A stretch of DNA of 59,586 nt from Verrucomicrobiota bacterium. Lineage in GTDB: Bacteria; Verrucomicrobiota; Verrucomicrobiia; Verrucomicrobiales; DEV007. Location of the stretch: contig DAOUQC010000019.1 in NCBI GenBank assembly GCA_030625775.1, positions 1 through 59,586 on the forward strand. The letters are read 5' to 3'. The notes below the pieces were generated by a model that was given only the letters and a program-made list of their open reading frames with translations, made no database searches and had not been told where the DNA came from. Below are positions 52,693-59,586 of this stretch, piece after piece. How positions within the stretch are numbered: the stretch's first letter is position 1; every line of letters begins with the position of its first letter. The position numbers and the translations under genes are program-made.

Positions 52693-53034
52693 ATGAAGGC
52701 AGATTTTCATCCTGAATACAAAGAATCGGTTATCCAGTGCTCTTGTGGTGCGGTGATCCAGACGCGGTCGACTTCCCCGGATATGCGAGTGGGTATTTGC
52801 TCCTCGTGCCATCCGTTTTTTACTGGTGAACAGCGTTTTGTTGATACGGCAGGCCGTGTGGACAAGTTTACTCAACGTTACGGAAGTGCAAAAGCCAGAC
52901 GTGTTGCTCCAAAACCTTCGGCTGTAGCCGAGGAACCAGCAAAACCAGCGGAAGCGGTTGCAGAGGCTACAGAGGCTACAGAGGCTACAGAGGCTACAGA
53001 GGCTACAGAGGCCGCTGCAGAAGCTTCTTCTTAG
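52693..53034 (+). CDS. rpmE: Ribosomal protein bL31 with repetitive C-terminal tail
   Basis: 113 residues; the family is normally about 70. The core matches zinc-type L31: KADFHPEYKESVIQCSCGAV, then GICSSCHPFFTGEQRFVDTA and GRVDKFTQRYG. Zinc ligands are Cys16, Cys18, Cys36 and Cys39. After residue 65 a tail rich in Ala, Pro and Glu carries five EAT triplets. These are encoded by five identical copies of gaggctaca (52963-53007). The tail is presumably exposed on the ribosome and not needed for the core fold. It is followed by an intrinsic terminator and then prfA. Confidence 0.95.
   Translation: MKADFHPEYKESVIQCSCGAVIQTRSTSPDMRVGICSSCHPFFTGEQRFVDTAGRVDKFTQRYGSAKARRVAPKPSAVAEEPAKPAEAVAEATEATEATEATEATEAAAEASS
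52963..53007 (+). repeat. Five perfect 9-base tandem repeats (GAGGCTACA) in rpmE
   Basis: Five identical copies in frame encode Glu-Ala-Thr each. Because even the third codon positions are the same, the array is recent and probably still changes length by slippage without breaking the reading frame. Confidence 0.9.
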
Positions 53035-53048
53035 CACAGAATTTTTTT

Positions 53049-53100
53049 AAAACGGTGATGACGTCGCTCGATGCGGTCGTTTTCACCGTTTTTTCGTTTT
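53049..53100 (+). terminator. Intrinsic terminator after rpmE
   Basis: AAAACGGTGA (53049-53058) pairs perfectly with TCACCGTTTT (53083-53092), and a further T-rich stretch follows (TTCGTTTTT). It separates rpmE from prfA. Confidence 0.85.
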
Positions 53101-53163
53101 TCAGGAGAAAACTTGCTTGGTTTTTCCGGTGTTTAATTAGCAAACAACCATTGTTCTGTAGTC

Positions 53164-54246
53164 ATGGATTTTGAACCTCTAATCGAAAAAAAAAGGAGTT
53201 TGCTGGGCAGCCTTGAAGAGGCGATGTCAGCTCCGGGCTTTTATGATGATGCGGAAAAAGCAGCCACCGTCACCCGGGAATACAATCGGACCGGTAAGTT
53301 GCTGAAACTGTGGCAGGAATTCACCCAGGCGGTGACGGGGCTTGAAGAGAGCGAGGAACTGGCTCTGTCTGACGATGAGGAGATGGCCGCTCTCGCGGCA
53401 GAGGAGATTCCTGAGTTGAAGGAGAAGATCCCTCGTCTTGAACAGGAAATTACTCTGGCCCTGCTGCCACCCGATCCAGCAGAAAATCGTGCTGTGATTG
53501 TGGAAATCAGGGCCGGGACCGGAGGGGATGAGGCTTCCTTGTTTGCCGGGGATTTGTACCGGATGTATTCACGGCTGGGTGAAAAAAGAGGGTGGAATTT
53601 TGAAATGCTAGAAGCGAGTCCTTCAGATGTAGGTGGTTTTAAAGAGGTAGTATTCAAGGCGTCCGGGGAGGATGTGTATAATTTTCTCAAGTATGAAAGT
53701 GGGGTGCACCGGGTGCAACGGGTGCCGGATACAGAAACGCAGGGACGGATTCACACTTCAACAGCAACTGTGGCGATGATGCCGGAAGCTCGTGAAATTG
53801 ATGTGGAACTCAAGCCGGACGAATTGCATATTCAGGCGACACGGTCGGGAGGTCCGGGGGGACAGCATGTGAATACCACGGATTCTGCGGTACAGGTGAC
53901 TCACTTGCCGACGGGGCTGATGGTAAAATGTCAGGACGGGCGCAGCCAGGGGAAAAACAAGGAGAAAGCTTTGCAGATTTTGCGAGCCAAACTGTTGGAA
54001 CGCAAAAAACGTGAAGAGGAAGAAAAATACTCGTCGCATCGGCGAAACTTAATTGGTTCGGGTGGACGCGAGGAAAAAATCCGGACCTACAATTTCCCCC
54101 AGAATCGCCTGACGGATCATCGAGTTGGTTATACCGGCTACAATTTAGACCAGGTGATGGAAGGGAGCCTGGATGAAATTTTTGAGAAGCTTCGCGTTTC
54201 AGAAATGGAAGAGCGCTTGCACGAACTTGAAGAGGAATTGAGCTGA
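53164..54246 (+). CDS. prfA: Peptide chain release factor 1
   Basis: 360 residues, the normal length. It recognises UAA and UAG and triggers peptide release. The catalytic GGQ is at residues 232-234 in TRSGGPGGQHVNTTDSAVQV. EIRAGTGGDEASLFAGDLYR is the domain-2 start and SGVHRVQRVPDTETQGRIHT carries the family signature. RTYNFPQNRLTDHRVGYTGY is near the C terminus. The codon-recognition motif of RF1 (PxT) should lie in residues 185-200 (VPDTETQGR context). It is followed 18 bases later by prmC, which methylates the Gln of GGQ. Confidence 0.97.
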   Translation: MDFEPLIEKKRSLLGSLEEAMSAPGFYDDAEKAATVTREYNRTGKLLKLWQEFTQAVTGLEESEELALSDDEEMAALAAEEIPELKEKIPRLEQEITLALLPPDPAENRAVIVEIRAGTGGDEASLFAGDLYRMYSRLGEKRGWNFEMLEASPSDVGGFKEVVFKASGEDVYNFLKYESGVHRVQRVPDTETQGRIHTSTATVAMMPEAREIDVELKPDELHIQATRSGGPGGQHVNTTDSAVQVTHLPTGLMVKCQDGRSQGKNKEKALQILRAKLLERKKREEEEKYSSHRRNLIGSGGREEKIRTYNFPQNRLTDHRVGYTGYNLDQVMEGSLDEIFEKLRVSEMEERLHELEEELS

Positions 54247-54264
54247 TTTTCGAAGCTTCGAACC

Positions 54265-55119
54265 ATGACGACGATTCTCGATACTCTTCAGAAAGGTGAA
54301 GGCTACCTTGAGCGTCACGGGGTCGAGGAGGCGCGTTTGAATATGCAGCATCTATTGGCGCACGCCTTGAACTGCGACCGCATGCAGTTGTATCTGGATT
54401 TTGATCGTCCGATGGAAGAGGCGGTGCTGGAGGTATTGCGCGATCTGGTGAAACGCCGGGGTGAAGGGGTGCCCATGCAGCACCTGGTGGGCACTGTGGA
54501 ATTTTGTGGATACGAATTCAAATGTGATAAGCGCGCTTTGGTGCCGAGACCTGAGACGGAAGAATTGCTTGAGTTGATTGTGGCGAAAGATTGGCCAAAT
54601 GGGCTGCGTATCCTTGATATGGGAACGGGATCAGGTGTGATTGGATTGAGCCTGGCGGGAAAGCTGGGTAAAAAACTGGAGGCTCGACTTACATTGGCAG
54701 ATTTTTCTACCGAGGCACTGGCATTGGTAGAAGAAAATAGGGTGAGCTTGGGCCTTGGTGAAGAGTTGGTGGCCTTGGTGCAATCAGATTTATTCGCTTC
54801 GACCAGAGGGGATTTTGATTTGATCGTGGCAAACCTGCCTTACATCTCGCAGGGGGATATGCAAAAACTCAGCAGGGAGGTGCAATGCGATCCGGAACTT
54901 GCCCTGTTGGGTGGGGTGGCCGGGACTGAGTTGATGGAGCGTTTTTTGAATGAATGCCGAGAGTATTTGAAACCCGCGGGAATGATTGCCATGGAGTTTG
55001 GTTTTGGACAGGCAAAAGCCTTGCGATCGATGGCCTTGACCGCCGGTTTGCAGGAAGTTGAGATTGTCGAAGATGACAGTGGGCACGAACGTTTTCTTTT
55101 TGCCCGGAATGTTGAATGA
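54265..55119 (+). CDS. prmC: Release factor glutamine methyltransferase PrmC (HemK)
   Basis: 284 residues. It methylates the GGQ glutamine of release factors using S-adenosylmethionine. The N-terminal helical domain recognises the factor (LERHGVEEARLNMQHLLAHA, RGEGVPMQHLVGTVEFCGYE). The SAM site is RILDMGTGSGVIGLSLAGKL. The catalytic motif reads N190-L-P-Y193 rather than the more common NPPY; NLPY is tolerated in related N-methyltransferases. VPRPETEELLELIV is another PrmC hallmark. It sits between prfA and murA, a frequent arrangement, probably in one transcript. Confidence 0.96.
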   Translation: MTTILDTLQKGEGYLERHGVEEARLNMQHLLAHALNCDRMQLYLDFDRPMEEAVLEVLRDLVKRRGEGVPMQHLVGTVEFCGYEFKCDKRALVPRPETEELLELIVAKDWPNGLRILDMGTGSGVIGLSLAGKLGKKLEARLTLADFSTEALALVEENRVSLGLGEELVALVQSDLFASTRGDFDLIVANLPYISQGDMQKLSREVQCDPELALLGGVAGTELMERFLNECREYLKPAGMIAMEFGFGQAKALRSMALTAGLQEVEIVEDDSGHERFLFARNVE

Positions 55120-55152
55120 TTGAGTGAATTTGGTGTAAGAGAAGGGAGAAAT

Positions 55153-56421
55153 ATGGACAAACTTTTAGTGCATGGCGGGACGCAATTGGAGGGCAGTGTT
55201 GCAATCAGTGGCTCGAAAAATTCATCGCTACCCATTTTAGCGGCGACTTTGTTGACGAGAGGAACTTGTGTGATACGCCGGGTTCCCGATGTCAGCGATA
55301 CCAACTACATGATTCAGATCCTACAGAATCTGGGTGCTGAAGTTGAACGCGCGAGCGGTACGGTGACGGTGAAGGCTGAGAATATCAAATCTGAAGCCCC
55401 CTATGAACTGGTGCGTAAGATGCGGGCCTCGATTTGTGTAATGGGTCCCTTATTGGCTCGATTGAAAGAAGCCAGCGTATCAATGCCGGGAGGCTGCGTG
55501 ATTGGAGATCGTCCGGTGGATTTGCACTTGAAGGGGCTCGAAGGACTCGGGGCCATGGTGCATATGGAAGGTGGTGATATTCTGGTTAAGATTGACGGGA
55601 ATTTGCAGGGGGATGAAATTCCCTTGCGGGGGCGACACGGTTCGACGGTGTTGGGAACAGATAATCTGATGATGGCGGCGACCCTGGCTGAGGGAACAAC
55701 CGTTATTGAAGGGGCTGCCTGCGAACCTGAAGTGACCGATTTAGCGGATTTTCTGAATAAAATGGGGGCAAAAATTGAAGGAGCCGGGACTCGACGGATT
55801 GTTATCGAGGGGGTTGATGAGTTGCATGGCACGGAGCACAGGGTGATCCCTGACCGTATCGAAGCGGGAACCTTTCTGGTCGCTGCAGCGATGGCTGGAG
55901 GGCCGAAGGGAGTGACTTTGAAAAGGGTCAATGGAGAGCATCTCACTGCAGTGATTGAGGCCTTGCAACAGTGTGGTTTTACTCTTGAAATCACTGCGGA
56001 TACGATTCATATCAGCAATGGTGGAGAAAAAATGGGCTGCAATGTGACGACGGAACCCTACCCGGGTTTTCCAACCGACATGCAGGCACAGTTTTGTGCG
56101 ATGTTTGCGACCATGAAGGGCTTGAGTGTGGTGACTGAGACCATCTTCCCTCAGCGCTTTATGCATGTGCCGGAATTAAAGCGCATGGGGGCGGATATTG
56201 AGCTCGAGGGAGCAACGGCAATCATCAAGGGGGTCGAGCAATTGAGTGCCGCTCCGGTGATGGCGAGTGATCTGCGTGCTTCAGCAGCCTTGGTTTTGGC
56301 TGGCTTGACAGCTGAGGGGGTGACTGAGATCAACCGAGTGTATCATATCGACCGGGGGTATGAGAATATCGATGAAAAGCTGATTGATTTGGGTGCACGT
56401 ATCGATCGGGTAAAGGAATGA
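55153..56421 (+). CDS. murA: UDP-N-acetylglucosamine 1-carboxyvinyltransferase MurA
   Basis: 422 residues from ATG 55153, preceded by GAAGGGAG; a TTG at 55120 is in frame but would add an atypical N terminus. It performs the first committed step of peptidoglycan synthesis, moving enolpyruvate from PEP to UDP-GlcNAc. [20 protein letters not shown] holds the conserved Lys-Asn. The active-site Cys is residue 115 in [20 protein letters not shown], the same number as in E. coli, so fosfomycin sensitivity is expected. GMTA-type blocks appear as [15 protein letters not shown] and [31 protein letters not shown] and [14 protein letters not shown] close the protein. Confidence 0.96.
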   Translation: MDKLLVHGGTQLEGSVAISGSKNSSLPILAATLLTRGTCVIRRVPDVSDTNYMIQILQNLGAEVERASGTVTVKAENIKSEAPYELVRKMRASICVMGPLLARLKEASVSMPGGCVIGDRPVDLHLKGLEGLGAMVHMEGGDILVKIDGNLQGDEIPLRGRHGSTVLGTDNLMMAATLAEGTTVIEGAACEPEVTDLADFLNKMGAKIEGAGTRRIVIEGVDELHGTEHRVIPDRIEAGTFLVAAAMAGGPKGVTLKRVNGEHLTAVIEALQQCGFTLEITADTIHISNGGEKMGCNVTTEPYPGFPTDMQAQFCAMFATMKGLSVVTETIFPQRFMHVPELKRMGADIELEGATAIIKGVEQLSAAPVMASDLRASAALVLAGLTAEGVTEINRVYHIDRGYENIDEKLIDLGARIDRVKE

Positions 56422-56485
56422 TCCAATTTAGCATGGATCAATTCTAAGTTTTACTGTAAATATCATAAATATTAGAGTAAAATGA

Positions 56486-57139
56486 ATGATGAAGATTTGG
56501 GTGAGGGTTTTGAGTCGTTGGGTGGGTAGGGTGTCTTTCGCTTTTTGTTTGTGGTCAGTGTCTGGCCTTGCCCTGGGTCAAAATTCAAATAGTGGAGGAG
56601 GAGGGGCATCGATGACTCCGGTGATGGCGGCAGCCTTGGGGCCTGATTTTTCCCACATGTCGCGGATAGATGAGTTGCGCTGGCGTTGTCATGCCTTGGC
56701 TGCGCAGAAATTAAGCTATCGGTTTGGTGGGGCGGATCCATCAAGAGGGGGACTGGATTGCTCGGCAACCGTTCAGCATATTTTGAAATCCATGGGAGTG
56801 AGTGATGTGCCTCGTACTTCGTATACTCAATACCAGTGGTTGGAGAAAAGAGGGCAGCTCAAAAAAATGCGTTTCTGGAGTTCTCCACAAAAGGCCTACG
56901 CGAAGATGAAACCCGGTGATCTGGTATTCTGGGGCAAAACTTATCGTTCGGGTCACAAGGTGACGCATGTGATGATTTATCTAGGCAAAAATCCCCAAAG
57001 CGGGCGGCAATATATGTTCGGGGCGAGAGGTTCGGGGGTGGAAGGTTTTCATGGAGCGGGGGTTGATGTGTTCGAGATGGATCCCAATAGCAAGAGCAAG
57101 TTGGTGGCTTACGGGCCGATTCCAGGGATTCGCCAATAA
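56486..57139 (+). CDS. NlpC/P60 family cell-wall peptidase
   Basis: 217 residues (ATG 56486 or 56489). The signal peptide is FAFCLWSVSGLALGQ after a basic n-region. The papain-like catalytic core has C92 in GGLDCSATVQHIL and H161 in KVTHVMIYLGKN; the third polar residue is probably in the strand that follows. YRFGGADPSRGGLDC and MKPGDLVFWG are standard family blocks. It likely cuts peptidoglycan stem peptides in the periplasm. It lies behind murA with a 64-base gap, which holds a weak inverted repeat (TGATCC..GGATCA, 56419-56440). Confidence 0.9.
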   Translation: MMKIWVRVLSRWVGRVSFAFCLWSVSGLALGQNSNSGGGGASMTPVMAAALGPDFSHMSRIDELRWRCHALAAQKLSYRFGGADPSRGGLDCSATVQHILKSMGVSDVPRTSYTQYQWLEKRGQLKKMRFWSSPQKAYAKMKPGDLVFWGKTYRSGHKVTHVMIYLGKNPQSGRQYMFGARGSGVEGFHGAGVDVFEMDPNSKSKLVAYGPIPGIRQ

Positions 57140-57190
57140 CATTTGTTTTCGGTTGGAGCGGGAGTGTGCTGGGCCTATCTTATACTGGAA

Positions 57191-59586
57191 ATGCCAAGAA
57201 GAGTTACAGTTTTGTTAGTGCTTGTTTGTGCTTCGGCAGTGATGGGGGGATGGCGCGCAGGTGTCTGGGCGGCGCCTTCGGACGATCACTTGCCTGCTCA
57301 AGTGCGGGAGGGCTTGCAGCGTTTTTGTATTGAATGCCACGGTGATAAAAAGGCGAAGAAGGATCTGCGTCTGAACCAGTTTGTGACCATTGAGTCGGTT
57401 TTACGGGAGAGGCGGGTTTGGAACCGGGTGTTGGCTCATGTGATGGATGGGCAAATGCCCCCCGAGGAGGCTGATCTTGTGCCTGACAAGGAAGAGCGTG
57501 AGGCTTTGGCGTTTAGTATTAAAGGTGTTCTAAATGAGGTGGATTGGGAACGCTACCGGCGTCCGGGAAGGGAAGTGTCGGCCCGGCTGACTCGCCAGCA
57601 ATATAAGAATACGATGTCTGACCTACTGGGGATTGATTTGCACCCGGAGGAAGATTTTGTTGCCGATGGTGAGGGTGAGAGTGGATTCCACAATGAGCGG
57701 GCGAGTTTGACCGCAGGCGGGGCACAGGTAGAGAAGTATTTTGAGGCGGCTGAGCGGGCCGTAGAGGGGGTGATGGCACTGGTTTTTCCGTCGGCTCCAA
57801 TAAAGGAGCAAGTCGCGGCCGAACTGATGGAGCGCAGTATGCCGGGCAAAATGCAGTCGCATCGGGGAGGGATGTCACTGGCAAATCCCGGGCAGGAACT
57901 GACCAGGGAAGTCGATTTTCCGGCGGACGGTTATTATCAAATCAGCTTGAGAGCTTCGGTGATGGGCAAACCTACAACAGCTCTACTTAGGATAGATGGG
58001 CGGGTGGCGGCAGAGATTCCAGTGTCGGGGGCGGAAACGGACAAGCGGGTATGGCCGGGGGTGGTATTTTCAAGAAAGGGGCGTCACCTTTTGTCGATTG
58101 AGAATAAAAACATGTTCCCGCAGCGACGGGTTTTGCCGCCCAACGCAGCCGGCCTGACCGTGCAGGAGGGGAAGCACAATCATCCACGTCTGGCGGCTTT
58201 TGCCAAGGAGGATAAAACGCTCAAATTTGAACGGCAGGCTTACAATCAACGCTCAGCGGGAGTTCAGGAAGCTTATGAGTGGCTGCGCTTGCTTGGCGTT
58301 GAAGGGGATTCGCGTGAGATTGATCGTTTTCGCAATTATGCCTGGCAGCGGGAAAAAGGCCTGACGAAGGCACGTCATAAATTGGCTTCTCTGGCGGCTA
58401 TGAAGGAAGGCGATATTGACACGGTTTGGAAAAAGCAGAACCAAGCCAGGCTGGCGGATAATAAACAGCTATTGGATCGGGTGAAGGGGGTTCAGTGGGC
58501 GGATTGGATGGGCTATCAGGGAAAAATTTTCCTGAGTTCGATGGAGATTAAAGGGCCTGTGTATGTGGATAAAAATCATCATATACCTGAGAAAGGTGGA
58601 ATTTCTGCCGCCGCTTCGACATTATTGGGTTTATTGAAAAATTGGGATCAAGGTGATGCGGGTTCACTTGAATTGCTTGAGCAGTTTCTGCCTTTGGCTT
58701 TTCGTCGCAACTTAGATGAGGGGGAGTATGAACGTTATGCTGAATTGTATGCTTCGCTTAAGAGCAAGACAACGAGCTCTGCAAAGGCGATGTCCCTGAG
58801 CTTGACAGCAATTCTGACATCGCCGGAGTTTTCATTTCGAGACGAACACAGTGTTGCCACGGGTGAAGACGGGATCGAGCGCTTGGATGACTGGGCGATG
58901 GCTTCGCGGGTGTCTTATTTTTTGTGGTCAACGATGCCTGATGAGAAATTGTTTCGTTTGGCTGGGGCGGGAGAGTTGAAAAAAGAGGTGGTGCTACGGC
59001 AAGAGGTGGACCGATTGCTGGACGATGAACGTTCGAAGGTGTTTTTCCGATCCTTTGCCGGGCAGTGGTTGGGAATTGATTCGCTGGGGAAAACGGTTGT
59101 TCCGGATGCCCGGGAGTTTCCTGAATTTACGCCCGATCTGGCGGAATTGATGAAGGAGGAAACGATGAGATACTTTGAATCGGTTTTTACAGAGAATCGG
59201 CCTCTGACTGAATTGCTGGATTCGAATTGGAGTTTTTTGAATGGGCGCCTGGCGCAGCATTATGGTATTGACGGGGTGAGAGGCGCTACCCTGCACAAGG
59301 TTGATTTCGATGATCGCAGACGGGGTGGATTGCTGGGGATGGGCAGTGTGTTGACAGTCACTTCATCACCGGCCAGAACAAATCCCATGCGCCGGGGGTT
59401 CTGGGTGCTGGAGGGTTTGTTAGGAGATTATCTTGGCGAGCCACCTGGTGATGCAGGAGAACTGCCGGGTGATGCGGGGGGTAAGCGTGGAAAAACCCTG
59501 CGTGAGGAAATCGAGCTGCACCGAACCCAAAAGAGCTGCATGTCATGTCATGTGAAGCTAGATCCCATAGGCTTTGGGCTGCAGAA
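57191..59586 (+). CDS. DUF1587/1592/1588/1585 cytochrome-type secreted protein (3' end cut by window edge)
   Basis: The frame is open from ATG 57191 to the window edge (798 codons). A signal peptide (VTVLLVLVCASAVMGGWRAG) is followed by an N-terminal heme-type site C46-I-E-C-H50 with the planctomycete cytochrome pattern (CHGDKKAKKDLRL). DUF1587 follows (VSARLTRQQYKNTMSDLLGI). A carbohydrate-binding-like insert lies at about 235-320 (FPADGYYQISLRASVMGKPT). DUF1592 and DUF1588 come next (SYFLWSTMPDEKLFRLAGAG; LLGMGSVLTVTSSPARTNPM). A second CxxCH is C783-M-S-C-H787 in front of KLDPIGFGL, where the window ends. It is a periplasmic protein of unknown substrate. Confidence 0.9.
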   Translation, partial: MPRRVTVLLVLVCASAVMGGWRAGVWAAPSDDHLPAQVREGLQRFCIECHGDKKAKKDLRLNQFVTIESVLRERRVWNRVLAHVMDGQMPPEEADLVPDKEEREALAFSIKGVLNEVDWERYRRPGREVSARLTRQQYKNTMSDLLGIDLHPEEDFVADGEGESGFHNERASLTAGGAQVEKYFEAAERAVEGVMALVFPSAPIKEQVAAELMERSMPGKMQSHRGGMSLANPGQELTREVDFPADGYYQISLRASVMGKPTTALLRIDGRVAAEIPVSGAETDKRVWPGVVFSRKGRHLLSIENKNMFPQRRVLPPNAAGLTVQEGKHNHPRLAAFAKEDKTLKFERQAYNQRSAGVQEAYEWLRLLGVEGDSREIDRFRNYAWQREKGLTKARHKLASLAAMKEGDIDTVWKKQNQARLADNKQLLDRVKGVQWADWMGYQGKIFLSSMEIKGPVYVDKNHHIPEKGGISAAASTLLGLLKNWDQGDAGSLELLEQFLPLAFRRNLDEGEYERYAELYASLKSKTTSSAKAMSLSLTAILTSPEFSFRDEHSVATGEDGIERLDDWAMASRVSYFLWSTMPDEKLFRLAGAGELKKEVVLRQEVDRLLDDERSKVFFRSFAGQWLGIDSLGKTVVPDAREFPEFTPDLAELMKEETMRYFESVFTENRPLTELLDSNWSFLNGRLAQHYGIDGVRGATLHKVDFDDRRRGGLLGMGSVLTVTSSPARTNPMRRGFWVLEGLLGDYLGEPPGDAGELPGDAGGKRGKTLREEIELHRTQKSCMSCHVKLDPIGFGLQ

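Noticed and set aside
52963-53007. Tandem repeats considered as a CRISPR-like or minisatellite array
   Set aside because: The unit is 9 bases, in frame inside rpmE and without spacers, so it is a coding tandem repeat.
54829-54843. PrmC NLPY motif considered as an inactivating change from NPPY
   Set aside because: The second position of (N/D)PPY-type motifs varies in functional methyltransferases, and the rest of PrmC is intact.

Overview
The window looks like a chromosome segment of a Verrucomicrobiota bacterium, probably of the order Verrucomicrobiales. The evidence is the density of families typical of this group and the planctomycetes: a large heme-binding propeller/HEAT protein, DUF1549/DUF1553 and DUF1501 proteins, a DUF1587/1592 protein, three sulfatases, Gfo/Idh/MocA oxidoreductases, and ECF sigma factors beside a FecR-like protein. 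The gene block rpmE-prfA-prmC-murA and a three-subunit sdhCAB operon also fit. These assignments rest on motif recognition only; no database search was run.

Layout. 1-6042: a left-truncated ceramidase-like secreted protein on the minus strand, divergent from an SGNH-hydrolase-like gene and a large cytochrome c/HEAT dehydrogenase-like gene. 6187-7659: queE and queD (7-deazaguanine synthesis), then a histidine-rich small lipoprotein. 7753-14189, minus strand: an AGCS amino-acid symporter, sdhC-sdhA-sdhB and the glutamate symporter gltS. 14277-17843: a UvrD/Rep-type helicase and a sulfatase. 18020-23676: a tandem array of three paralogous proteins (TPR-like, one membrane helix, vWA-like domain). 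This array is the best candidate for an undescribed system here. 23683-28464: a Gfo/Idh oxidoreductase with two paralogous MFS permeases on the minus strand, divergent from a CtBP-like hydroxyacid dehydrogenase. 28539-33027: a cytochrome c/propeller protein, an MmcQ/YjbR protein and a second Gfo/Idh oxidoreductase.

33167-40727: a 59-residue Arg-rich lipoprotein with a Tat-like signal, a DUF1501-DUF1553 pair, an ECF sigma factor coupled to an anti-sigma/FecR/DNRLRE protein, and a hydrolase remnant. 40779-44077: a second sulfatase, a second ECF sigma factor, and an SHD1/DUF1080-like protein. 44099-52260: a TIM-barrel protein, a coiled-coil exported protein, a PQQ-propeller lipoprotein, a GAF protein, a His/Arg-rich helical exported protein, a third sulfatase and a GT39-like membrane protein. 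52443-56421: tRNA-Thr(CGT), rpmE with a repeat tail, prfA, prmC and murA. 56486 to the end: an NlpC/P60 peptidase and a right-truncated DUF1587/1592 cytochrome-type protein.

How the genes fit together. The sulfatases, oxidoreductases, permeases and heme-containing secreted proteins suggest a cell that degrades sulfated or complex carbohydrates outside or in the periplasm, takes up the products, and respires through a Bacillus-type succinate:quinone reductase. The two ECF sigma factors probably tune sets of surface genes. No gene-free stretch exceeds about 300 bases apart from the tRNA-bearing interval 52261-52692. Most predicted genes lack a strong Shine-Dalgarno sequence, so several starts were chosen from signal peptides and domain boundaries.
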